This document shows positions 44,299 to 54,962 of a stretch of DNA of 64,000 nucleotides, in pieces. The stretch lies in assembly GCA_018398575.1 (NCBI GenBank), contig JAGTXZ010000018.1, positions 186,001-250,000 on the forward strand, written 5' to 3'. Each line of letters begins with the position of its first letter. Within the stretch, counting starts at the first letter, position 1. Source of the DNA: Ampelomyces quisqualis (lineage: Eukaryota > Ascomycota > Dothideomycetes > Pleosporales > Phaeosphaeriaceae). The notes below the pieces were generated by a model. It made no database searches. It worked only from the letters and a program-made list of their open reading frames with translations, and was not told where the DNA came from. The translations under genes were made by a program, and so were the position numbers.

Positions 44299-45945
44299 TT
44301 AAAATATGGTGCTCTTGCGCTTTTCGGCGCTGGTGAGAATGAGCTTTGGCATGCGACGTTGCTCAGCAGGGCGGATCTCGACAAGGCCTCCACCAACAGA
44401 GCCGTCGTCACTACTGAGACTGTCGGCAGTGTAGGATCGGTTGACTGAAGCGCGGTCGCAGGAACGCTCTTTCGAGGCCTTTCGCTCGGAGCCAATAGCA
44501 CCATTGGTTACGGCGCGGAGGCTGCCAATGCTGGGCTTGCCAGAGAGGCTACCGCTTCCAGCGCTGTGGACACTGTCCGAGTCGTTGTCCGAGGACGGGA
44601 AGTTCTCGCTGTCGGGAGACACGCTACCGCTGCCACTGCGCTGAGTAGTGCGGCGACCAATGCCGGCACGGACGAGGTTGCCCACAGCTTGGCGACGCTG
44701 GCGGGTTGCAAAGTTCTTGCTGCCCTCATGCTTGGTAGTGGGCTTCTCCCTCAAATCCTCAATCGAGGGGGGGCCTCGGGGCTGACGGACAGGGTGTTCT
44801 CCAGCGCGTGCTTGGCCAGGTCCAAAAGTGCCAGTCATTGGGGTAGCAGGAAAGCCGACTGGGCGAACCAACGCTGACCTGGGGCCATCTGGAGTCTGGG
44901 CATTGGCATCAACGGCCAGAGATGAAATATTCTTCTTATGGCCACGACGGAAGGCGTTGGCAGATGGCGGTGGTAGCGGAATCACGTCCTGAGGCGGCGT
45001 GTTTGACTTTTTGGGGGGTGACGTGCCGCGCGAACCCCAAGGGCTAGGGTTGATGTCGGTGGGCGGGGAGACGTGGAGCACCGGAGTATCGACCTTGGGT
45101 GGGGAACCAGAAAAGCCGGGAGTTGCCGGGGGTGGAGAGTGCGCCAGGTTGGATGTGGCAGTATGGTTGTGCATGCCGTTGCCGCTGCCCTGCTGAAAGC
45201 TCGGATCCATCACGTACTGATACTGGCCAGTGAGTTGATTGAACATGACGTACAGACCTGGCTGACCAGTTTCCTGGAGTGCCGGAGTGTTCTGGAACTG
45301 CTGACCGTAGGCCTTCGTCTGGGGCGCGTGGGCAGCAGCGTACTGCTGCTGCTGTCGCACGCCAGGATTGACGTTCATGTTGCCAAACTGCTGGGCAGTC
45401 AGGGTAAGGAGCTGCTGCTGAAGCTGCTGCTGCCTCTGGGCAAGGTAGAGCTCGGTCGCCAACAGCTGAGCAGCGATGTTGGGGTCCATCTCGCCGTCGT
45501 CATACTGAACGGAAGGAGGTGCTAGGACTTGGTCGTAGGTGATGGACTGCCGGTTGTATTGGTTGTGGCCAGGGAAGCTGTTGCCGATGGAGGTCTGGGG
45601 GCCTCGGTTCACGTTCTGGCTGGTGAAGCGGTTGCCATTGTTACCGCCAACGGGATGCTGGCGCTGGTTGTAAGGGGCAGATGCAGGAGGCTGAGCAGAC
45701 GTGGGCGTCTTCGGCGCGGTGCGCAAGCCGGCCAACAGATGGGAACGGCTGGTGCGAGGAGTCGCGACCGAGTCCTCGGCGATGGAGGCAACCTTGGGCG
45801 AGGAGGCCAGGCTGAGACGCTTCAGGGCGGCACCTTTGCCTCGAGATCCGAAACTCGAGGTAGGCATGCCGATAGCACCCTGAGGCTGGATGTTGTTGTA
45901 TGTCATTTGAGCAAGACCGCCAGCGTCCATGCTCGTTTCGGGCAA
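44299..45945 (-). CDS. Large disordered protein of unknown function
   Basis: 548 aa, no intron, start MPETSMDAGGLAQM. Mostly low-complexity: Ser/Thr/Pro/Asn-rich N-terminus, a Gln-rich helix region (ELYLAQRQQQLQQQ, residues about 165-185), a PGLYVMFNQLTGQYQYVMD segment, then SPPP and SP sites. A better-defined block near residues 335-400 has RRGHKKNISSLAVDA, RPVGFPATPMTGTFGPGQ and RQPRGPPSIEDL. A basic RRQAVGNL segment and an Asp/Ser-rich tail follow. The RRGHKKxxSSLAVDA and RQPRGPP blocks give the impression of a conserved fungal protein, possibly phospho-regulated, but I cannot name a family. Confidence 0.75.
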   Translation of the reverse strand: MPETSMDAGGLAQMTYNNIQPQGAIGMPTSSFGSRGKGAALKRLSLASSPKVASIAEDSVATPRTSRSHLLAGLRTAPKTPTSAQPPASAPYNQRQHPVGGNNGNRFTSQNVNRGPQTSIGNSFPGHNQYNRQSITYDQVLAPPSVQYDDGEMDPNIAAQLLATELYLAQRQQQLQQQLLTLTAQQFGNMNVNPGVRQQQQYAAAHAPQTKAYGQQFQNTPALQETGQPGLYVMFNQLTGQYQYVMDPSFQQGSGNGMHNHTATSNLAHSPPPATPGFSGSPPKVDTPVLHVSPPTDINPSPWGSRGTSPPKKSNTPPQDVIPLPPPSANAFRRGHKKNISSLAVDANAQTPDGPRSALVRPVGFPATPMTGTFGPGQARAGEHPVRQPRGPPSIEDLREKPTTKHEGSKNFATRQRRQAVGNLVRAGIGRRTTQRSGSGSVSPDSENFPSSDNDSDSVHSAGSGSLSGKPSIGSLRAVTNGAIGSERKASKERSCDRASVNRSYTADSLSSDDGSVGGGLVEIRPAEQRRMPKLILTSAEKRKSTIF

Positions 45946-47967
45946 GTAAAAAGTGGCAGGAGACGGGGAAGGATAGAAAAGTGAAGATAAGCGGGTATTT
46001 TCAAGCGTCGAAGACGGAGACGGAAGGGAGCGTTGGGCACAAAGGATGCCAGACGGGAGCGGCGAATGTACAGAGCGTTTGCCCAGGCAGACGCTGGATG
46101 GGCTGGTGATTACGGGATTAGAGATCGCGGGGATCTATTAACAAACGTCTTGCCGGGCTTGGAAGGAGCAAGTGTCAAGGGCGGTAGGCGCGAGAGGCAG
46201 CAGAGATGGAGTCGAAGTGGAAAGGCGATTCAGGTCAGACAAGCTGGTGTCGAGGGGTGCTCTTCTGGGGGCGGGAAGAAGCGACGGGACTGGCGCGCTG
46301 AGGAGGATTAATCGGGATAAAAGCTGGTCCAAACAACAGGAGCAGCGCAAGATGCAGAAGAGCTGCACGAGAAGGGAGCGAGGTGGGGAGAGAGAAAGGC
46401 CGGGAGGAAGAAGAGGAGCGACACGAATGGACGGGACGGGCGGACAGGAACTGGTTATGCAGCTTGCGACTAGCGCGGCAGGGGCTGGCTAGCTTCAGGA
46501 GCGTCGGGGCACGCACGCACGTACTGTATGGAGTACAATACATACACGCCCCGATGAAACGCTGGCCGCGATGCGCCACGAGCTGCTGTGCGTGCCAGTC
46601 TGCCGCCGATTGCTTGACGGCGAGCAACACCACCAGGCTTGCCAGCAAAGCCATCGACAGCGGCTATGCGCCTTTGCAAACGGGCGCCTACGTGCACGGC
46701 ACGCCTCGCAGCCAGTCATGGTCTACAGCTAACCGCCACCACTCGTCGCAGTCCGATCCAACGTGAAGTGATGGGCCGAAGTACCGCCAGCCAATGCTAT
46801 GTAGATTTGAAGTCTTGCGTTTGGCCATGGCCCATGGTGACCTTTCAGCCTTGCTTAAGTAAGGATTCTGGCGGTCGGTCGTACTCCGGCTGCTGGACTA
46901 GCCTGCTGCCTGCCGATCGCGGGTCAGATACGCACATGGTCTGACTGCACGGCGGCCATTCCTCCCACAATGTCGCAGTCAGACCGCCGCAGCCGACGAC
47001 TTCTCGCTGTGGAAAATCATGTGTCTGCGACTCAAGCTCGTTTCGGTGGCAAGCATCTGAAACCCTCACCAAGAAACGTCTGCGTCTCAACTCAACTCAA
47101 CCCATCGCGGCCCGTGCCCATTCTCATCTCGGTAGGTAATGCGCCCTGCAGGAACCACGCCAGCAATACTCCGTATCCTCGACCTCAAATTACCGCCTCC
47201 AGGGATTGCAGACAGGCCCTCGCGCCCCAGTATCCACCCAATACCGTCGTGACCAGGGAATTCCTGGCGGACTCTCATTCGACTGACGCGACACAAACAG
47301 CTCGCAGCACGCGCGTGCTCGTTGTAAACTTCGGGCAATCATGGCCCCACTGACCGGCCAGATGGTACTGCCCTTGTGAAAACATCTGCTTTGCGTGCAA
47401 CATAGCCATTGGTAGTTGCAGAGTTTGGAGTTTCCATCAAGGATCTCCTCCCATTCGGGCTTAGGGCCTTGGCAGTGCCTGCCTGTAGATGAGACTCTCA
47501 ACTCTACTACAATCTCACGATATACAACAAGCTTTTGCTGTCTTTTGGGCCTCGGTCGTAGCAGGTATACACATCCATCCTGGCTTTGGATTACTTGGCG
47601 TATGTACGTTCCATCGAAGCTTTTCACCTCCCACCCCAAGCTATTGTTCGGCACGCCCGCCTTCACCTGCACCAACTACACCCAACAATGACATAAATGA
47701 AACCCAGGCCGTGCGCCAAACAATAGCTAGCATAACCCACGATCCAAAAGTCGTTCGTCTCATCTTCCAACACATCGAGGAACAATGGTAAGCACACAAC
47801 AATGCTATCGAGGCAGACGCTACAGGACGAGAGGCATATAAGAGCCCATCCATACTACCTATCTTGCTCTTCAGACGCACCCAATACTTTCCCCATCACG
47901 ATTGAATCGCAAATCTTCCCTCGAGATATCTCCACCTACCATCAGATTCAATTCCATCACCAACACA
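45946..47967. other. 2.0 kb intergenic region
   Basis: Starts with the purine-rich (plus strand) leader of the disordered-protein gene. Further right are short frames only. One TACGGAGTA copy (as TACTCCGTA) is at 47167-47175. A spliced reading from 47489 was considered and not called. Confidence 0.45.
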
Positions 47968-48291
47968 ATGTCCATCCTCCACCTCCTCCTAGCACAGCTC
48001 TTCATCACCCTCATCTCCGCCCTCGCCATCCCCCCTGCTTCAACACCCACCAACCCCATCTGGGACATGCAGCGCGCCACGAGCTTCGTCGCCCTCCTCG
48101 ACGCAGCTCTCACCGACGGCAGGAATGCGCAGGACGAGCATGTCAACAACATCAAACCCATGGCCTACGACGTTGACATCAAGACACCGCGAAATGCAAA
48201 GCGCAGGAAGACGAAGACGGTCGGTGGCGCGAAGCAGCTTGGAGCGAGTGCTAGTGCGCCGATAGGAGGGATTCAGTGCATGGTCATGTGA
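47968..48291 (+). CDS. Putative small secreted protein
   Basis: 107 aa from ATG at 47968, preceded by CAACACA. Residues 1-20 form a signal peptide (MSILHLLLAQLFITLISALA). The mature part has a short helical segment (RATSFVALLDAALTDGR), then a Lys/Arg-rich stretch (RNAKRRKTKT) and one cysteine near the end. No family recognised. The dibasic run could be a processing site. The start is chosen for the signal peptide, though the frame is open from 47902. Confidence 0.5.
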   Translation: MSILHLLLAQLFITLISALAIPPASTPTNPIWDMQRATSFVALLDAALTDGRNAQDEHVNNIKPMAYDVDIKTPRNAKRRKTKTVGGAKQLGASASAPIGGIQCMVM

Positions 48292-48972
48292 AATGGTTGG
48301 CTGGGAAGCTTATGCTTGGGCGCTGGCCGCTTGAGTTTGCGAGGTATGTACCTATGACCCGACTTGAGGAGTTGAATGGTTTTCACTGACGTTTGTAGAT
48401 TGCTGACATATCTCTACGCCATGAGTTTTTTCAAATTTCAATTTTTTTTTTCAATCGGATGCGCGGGAGGCCGGTCGGGACGCAGCTCGGTATCGAACGT
48501 CGGATCGCCTCGCGCTGGTTTGCCATGCTTTGGATCATGATGCATTCTGTCTTGGAGACCACGCCTACAAGCTATCATTAAATACTCCTCTCCATTCTCC
48601 ATCACTACCCCCACCCCACTTCACTGCCAGTCTTCCAAGTAACCCCTTTGCACGCCATGCTCTCTACACTAAAAACACGCTCGATTTTTCCTCCTGAATC
48701 GTACCCTCCGCATCATCGCTGTCCTTAAGAATAGTAGTTCCAGCAAGTTGCTCAGGCCGCGCCCCAGCCCGAAACGAGCGGATTCACAGCTTGATACGGC
48801 GACACATTCTCGTCATGGAGCTGTATACGAGCAAAAGACGTAGACGGACGAAGGAGATTTATTCAGCAGAGCAAAACGAAACGAGTCAATGGAGCGGCCG
48901 ACGCGACGAAGAAATTCTTGCGCCGTGGGATGGGTTGTTACTACCCTTGTCAACCCCCCCCTCGGACAATCC
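48292..48972. other. Intergenic, small secreted protein to GSH1 3' end
   Basis: 681 bp, with A/T homopolymers near 48430-48450. No gene seen. Confidence 0.5.
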
Positions 48973-51252
48973 TCACCGTCTGCAGCCCAACATATCCGCG
49001 CCAAACCCATCCCTCCCTTCCTCCTTGGTAATCCGCTCCACGGCGGAGACCAGATCGAACGTGACGCGCTCACCAACGACACTATCGCCCGCGTAGCCAT
49101 CGTGGCGCGCAACGAAGTCGCGGATCCACTTGGCCGCAGTGCAATAGGTGCCGTTGGCGCGCTTGCGGATTAAGTCGAGGTAGGTGGCTAAATCGCAGCG
49201 CGTCTCGACGTCGACGTTGACGCTGTTCAGGTACGATTCGACGAGGGGGATTAAGCCTGGGAACCCGGTGCCGTCGGGCGAGGATTGGCCGTTGATGACT
49301 TGGTTGATGGACATTGGTTCGTATTCGTCTGCGACGGGGCCCAAGGGCGTGGGCGTGGGCAGGAGACTTGGTTCCAAGGGTGCACATGTGCCTGGCGTAC
49401 TTGAGGTTGAAAAGGGGTTCTTGCGGAACCAGAATTTCTGCGTCGATACGGCGTCACGGATGTGCGCTGTTTCCATGTTCTCCGACACGCGTGTGATGGG
49501 CATGTAAAAGTTGAGGTTGAAGGAGAGAATGGCGCGCGTGATGAGCACGATAAAGATGCTGAAGGCGGCGTTTTCAAAGTCGGTGATTTGGATTTCCATG
49601 GGGCGGAACTCGACGCGCCAGCCAATGTCGGACCCGGGTGGTGGTGGCTTGAAGCGCATGTGCTGCCAGTTGGTGGATTGTAGGTTCTCAAAATGGTCGG
49701 CTTTGCTGAGGTCGAGTTCTTTGAGATCTTCGTTGAACACGACAATGGGGTCGCGGATGAAAAGGTGGGCAAAGTGAGTAGCGAGAAGATCGTCCATGCC
49801 ACCTTGGACAAGGCGCTGCTTGAGATCCTCGTCAACGATGAGATCAGGATCAAGGTACTCCTTCCGCAGACGTGGATCTTGGGAGATGTATGTGGAATTT
49901 GACGCATAACGGGATTTCGGCAGGCGCCATCGGTCATTTTTGAGTGGCTAGCCAGGTTAGCAAGATCTGTGAAGATACAAAAGTCTCATACCTTTTCTCC
50001 GAGCTCCTCAGGCGTGCGATCGTCGACGGCCCTGCTAATCTGGTTCCAGCGTACATCGGTGTCCGCTAGGAAGCCCTTGTAAATCGGTGTTGCTGCCGTC
50101 AACGCCAACATAATAGGTCCTAATGGAGTCAATTGATCATACATCTTCCTCCCCTCTTCGATGTTCTTCGCCTGGAATGTGATTTGGAGGCAGCAGCTGC
50201 CCATACCGAACGCCATGGCATCCATGTGGATGAAATTGTCCTTGGCAGCCCCATTACGGACATCATCATCTTCGGGCCAATTGTGCATGTCGTAGTTGAC
50301 AGTAGGGTCTTTCCATGGCCAAGGTGTGTTCACATCCTTGAAGACAGGCACGTTAACCTCAACCTTCCTACCTCGTCGCGAGCGAATGTTTGCTGCTAGA
50401 GTAGGGAAGCGGATGTGCGGGTTTGCAATCTCATCAGGGACGTACTGAGAGCGTAATTTGGGTCCTGATACGGGATAGGACGGCGAGATGCAGTCTGGGG
50501 AGCCAAGCCGAGGGAAAGTTGTCAAGGTAATAGGAAACTCTGTGCTTTCCATATGCTCCTTGGCTATTTTGCGTCTGTCAAGTGTGAATTCATGCTCCCA
50601 ATCTCTGTGATAAAGGATGAATACTCACCTCCACTTCATGTTTGGCTCGACATCAAGCAAGTCCTTGAATCCGATGCCCCATGGCTTACCAGGGGTTGCC
50701 TCTAGCATGAACCTCCCAAATTCCGGGTGGAAAACTGGGGCTGGGTTGTCATGGCCCCTACTTCGGTCAATATGTATCACATAACAATTTGCAAACGTCT
50801 CACTCAGTGTCTCCAGTCTGCACGTCAGGCACTCCTCCACCCTGCTGCAAGAGCTTCTCATCGGAAGCCAATGCTGCTAGAATGTCTGCCTGACGGAGAG
50901 ACAGCCTGACCTTGTGGTTTTCTTGGTCATAGCAAACCACCAAGTACTCGACCTGGTCGCCAATCAGTCACTTGTCTGGTGATGTCATGGGCCAAGTACC
51001 TCATCACCCCATAGAAGAGCATCCCGTTCTTTGCCTTTGGCATTTCGCCATATTGCGAGTAGTTGCTGCCAACATCATTATTTCGGCTCTTTCTCAATAT
51101 CATGGGTAACTATACTTCAATGCCCCACGACCTGACGTGACTGGCAACCTTTTTCGCCTCTGGCCACTCGAGCGGCGTTCCAATGGCACTTGAAATGCGA
51201 TTAGCGAGCACGGCAAGACGGGCGATGTATGTGTGTCTCACAGCAAACCCAT
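48973..51252 (-). CDS. GSH1: Glutamate-cysteine ligase (gamma-glutamylcysteine synthetase)
   Basis: First, rate-limiting step of glutathione synthesis: joins Glu and Cys using ATP. CDS is complement(join(48973..49947,49992..50574,50629..50757,50804..50952,51000..51065,51116..51188,51242..51252)), 661 aa (yeast 678). The first coding exon is 11 nt; splicing gives MGLLAIGTPLEWPEAKK. Motifs: LLWGDEVEYLVV, FHPEFGRFMLEATPG, MDAMAFGMGSCCLQITFQ, LALTAATPIYKGFLAD, SRYASNSTYIS, WRVEFRPMEIQITDFENA. Introns are 53, 50, 47, 46, 54 and 44 nt, all GT-AG, phases consistent. Exon 4/5 uses the AG at 50758-50759, giving a DTEGHDNPAP join; an AG a few bases earlier is an alternative. Confidence 0.94.
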
Positions 51253-53171
51253 CCCAATCACAAACTAGAATTCAGGTCAGGCCGAATCAGCGCACGGGCG
51301 GCTCGGGAAGTGGTGTGAATGGGTGGTATTGGGCGCGACAGCGGGGAAGTTCTCGGGGAGCACTGCAGCAAGAATCCGACTTTTAGCGGGCTGTTGCGGA
51401 ACGCAGGGCGGCTGCAGGATCAATTCCCTTTGCGCAGAGCTGCATCTACGCGAGGCCGAGCTGAACTGGGCAACAGCAAGATAGGTGTAGATTTTCACTG
51501 TCGCCGACACAGGGCAGCCCTCACAGGTAGTAAGGCGAGGGACGGGGTAGTATGGATTATTAATGACACGCGGAAACGCCTTGCTATTTTCGGCAAGGCG
51601 TCCTTGTCATCGTTCCCGATGACGCTTCCACAATCCAGTCCAGCCAGCACACAGGTCCAACCTCACCTCTGGTGCGTCTTTACACGATCGATCGTTTTTG
51701 CGTGACTGTTGTCACTGTTCTACAAAGGGGATGACAGCACGCCAAGATGCACATGCCATGTACTTGGACGTGACGGGTGCCCACGTGCGGATGGCTCAAT
51801 TACTGCCACACGACGACATTTGACTGGCGCAACATTTCGTCCCGCATGGTCTCAGCATACTGGAGATGAACGGTCAGTTACCGTCGTCGCTTAGGCTGCT
51901 TAAGCGGTCTGTTGAATCTCGCCGTTACCTGCGGCCCGCAGTGGCTTCATACGTGCGCCTATCCTGCATCAAGATATCTGAAAAGCAAAATTCGACAAAA
52001 CGACAAAACGACAAGGAGCCCCATGGTCAAAACCGTCCTTGGTCTTTCCACATCCCGAAATGGGCTGATGCGCTGGCATGCCACTAGATCCATCGTCCCA
52101 GAAAAGTTGCTTGCTGTACCGTCAGACTGGTACTCCGTGTCGCTACGCCAGCATGGGCGGTTGGCATGCGTGCCGTGTCTATTCTGTTACCTGATCATCA
52201 TCATTTGTGCTACAGTTCTGCTTGAGGATGGGGCTTGTGTGGCCGGAGAATATTGGATAGCAAGGTTATCGTGGCATGGCTATTTTAAGCGGGCTGCAGA
52301 CTGTGGGGTTGGACAGGCGTTCTAGTGTCTGTGATTGTGCGACCCTACCACACCAGTCTAGGGGTCACCTCGCTTCGTGGGATCATGTTACCAACGACAC
52401 AGTGCTGATCAAAGAGAGACATGGAGAGTAAAGCTGTGTGAAGATCGACATGAAAGTCGACGGGTGTTGTAATAAACTACTAGCTTCTACAGTGCTGGCC
52501 TAGAAGCCGCGTGGTATCTCTGAAAACGCCTGCCTCGTGCCCAATATGGTTCATACGCTTCTAGTAAAGTGTGAACCGTGCAATAGATGTTTGAAACAAA
52601 ACTCGAACCAAAACCCCGGTGCAGTCAATCGCACACAACGCCGCTAAAAATTGCAACCACCATCACAGATGAAGAGTACAAGAACGCCGTCACCCAGCTC
52701 TCTGGGCCTAAAAGCCGCATGAAAATGCCAGAATGCGGTAGCTGCCGTGCATATGGAGCAATGCAAAAGAAAACGTCCACAATAACCGGTGATGACAGGT
52801 TGAACGCTGAATACGTAGGATGTACAGCTGACGTACAGCATTTGTAAATGTCCAAATCGACTCCAACTGATAAATACACCTGAATGCAATGTGGCGTGCT
52901 GTGTATGAAGTCTGGAGGAATGGCTCGGAAATAGTACAAAGCGATGGACTCTGATAAGCTAGGCTCCGTGCGAGCACGGTGGTAGCACTGTATTACACGA
53001 CGTGATTTCGAGAACATGCGATTGGCGACATGCTTGCATTGTGCCAATTATATCCAAAAGTATGTGTCAAGAAGTATTTCCATGGATGGCGTTTGGCCAG
53101 TAGGTTGAGAACGAGGTTGAAAAGGTCTTCCTAGTCGAAATCGGGCTCAAAAACTGTTAGGCGAGTCGTCC
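51253..53171. other. 1.9 kb intergenic, GSH1 promoter to nsdD 3' end
   Basis: No gene recognised. Short frames on both strands lack support. Confidence 0.5.
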
Positions 53172-54962
53172 TCATGAAGTTGGGGAGCCGTTGTCGAATG
53201 ACTTGGGGCGAAGGTTTGAACCGGCCATAGCCTTGGCGCCCATTTTGCGTGTGAGCTTAGCGTAGTCTGTGCACGTATTAGTATCCGAGTGTATGAAAAG
53301 GGAGTGAAGTCTTACGTAGTCCACAGGCGTTGCAGAGAGTTCGAGCGCCATCGGGACCTCTCCGCCACTCTGGGGTTTCTGCTCTGTTGCAGCTGTGGCA
53401 TCTTCCAGGCGGGGCAGCACGCTGGTCTACAATTAGTAACTTGGGAACGGCGGAACACACAGCAAGACCTACGCCACGCTTTCTTGTTTTGCTGTCGCCA
53501 CTAGCGAAACCTCCACCACCTTGTGCATCGTCTCCATAGTTACTTGAGTTGTCGTGGTCGTAACCATTCCCTGGCCGGTAATGTGCTTCACGCTGGGGTT
53601 CAACAATATTCGCTTGATGGTGGTTGAAAACGACATCTCGCATGCGCTGGAGGGACATTTGAATCCGTTCGCTTTGCTTGAGCATGTCGTCCACCTCTTC
53701 CAGTCTCGGCATCGACTGTGGAGTCATGCCTATCCGCTGGTTGTCATACGCACGTAGTCGATAAGTCTTGGAGAAATCAGCGATGCGTCCAGAACCATCG
53801 GCCATCTGGATAAGTTAACAAAAGATATGTCGGCGTACATATCGTCACAAACCTCGTTCAATGAAGCTTCTAGGTCGAAGCTCTCCAAGTGTCGTTTCAC
53901 GGACTCCCCATACGGCGCAAGACTCGATCGCCCGATCTTCTTCTCTTCTAATCGAGCCATGTCCGAGCCATCGTGCCATGACGATGGCGGGGGATACCGC
54001 GGTGGCGCAGAGTACGTGGTTGTGGATGGTGGATATGTGGGTGTTGGTGCACTTTGTGGTGGAGCTGACAACGGGTAGTTTGGTGAGTACTGTGGATAGG
54101 AGTAATGACTCATGGATGCTGGAGGGGGAGGCGCTAGGGCCTCGTAACTGGCTGCCGGGGGAGGATAAGGGTATGAAGCGTTTGGTCGAGCTGGATTTGT
54201 GGGCGGGGAATGCGTGGTTTTCAAAGGATGGAGAGCCGTCAGGTTTGTTTTGTGCTGTGGAGTTGCGTAAGGCTGTCGAGGAGATGAGAACGACGAGCGA
54301 TGGAGAGATTCCGGGTGAGATGGTGGTGGTGGTGGGGGTGGGGGTGGAGGGGGAACCTGGGATGTTGGTGCGGCTACGTAGGGACTCCTCGGATGCGAGA
54401 ATGGATTCGCGTGACTCTGGTGCGCACGATTATCGCTGGGGTAGGTTCGTTGTCGCTGATCGGAGGGCGAAGTGACTGCAGACGTGGGATGATAATGCTG
54501 AGGGGCTGATACTGTGGCAGAAGGCGGGGGCACGGGTACGGAATACGACATTGGCTGCTCGTGGCCCAGAGCCTCATGTATAGACGGCAAGGACTGCCGG
54601 GCCGTCGGTCTTTGCGATTCCCTCTCGTCACCAGAGGTCCGTCGCGACTCGGGCGGCGACAGCAGGCCTCCAAGCGAGCCGGGTACTGCGCTGGCGGGCG
54701 ACGATTGGTGACTGCTGTGCAAATGCGACGGGCCTGAAAATGGGTGCAACGGAGATGGCATGGCGGCTGTCGCCTGCTTCCTGTGGTAGTCTACCTCTTC
54801 TCGCTTGACTCTGTCGGGATGATGTAGGTTGTCTATCGATGGCAGGCCAACACTGAAGGGATTGGTGAGCACATGGAGCTTGGGATGAAGGGGAGTGCGG
54901 GGACGGGCCGTCACGGGACAAACAACGGACCTTTGTCTACTGGCGGCATCCAGTGTTGCCAT
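53172..54962 (-). CDS. nsdD: GATA-type transcription factor, NsdD/SUB-1-like
   Basis: Regulator of sexual versus asexual development in related fungi. CDS is complement(join(53172..53266,53316..53421,53473..53805,53853..54962)), 547 aa. Long Pro/Ser/Tyr-rich N-terminus (poly-Pro near 54325), then LEASLNE, FSKTYRLRAYDNQR, and a C-terminal single GATA finger: CHSC, 18-residue loop, CNAC (about residues 489-514), followed by HYAKLTRKMGAKAM. Introns of 47, 51 and 49 nt. The 51-nt one is in frame, but its removal gives KTRKRGRAAPPGRCHSC, the NsdD-type basic lead-in. Start at 54962 (MATLDAASRQ); the open frame extends further up without similarity. NsdD naming rests on the exact finger and flanks. 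Confidence 0.88.

Noticed and set aside
47489..47791. Possible two-exon gene on plus strand
   Set aside because: A splice at 47602-47706 gives a readable join, but no onward exon and no family similarity could be found.
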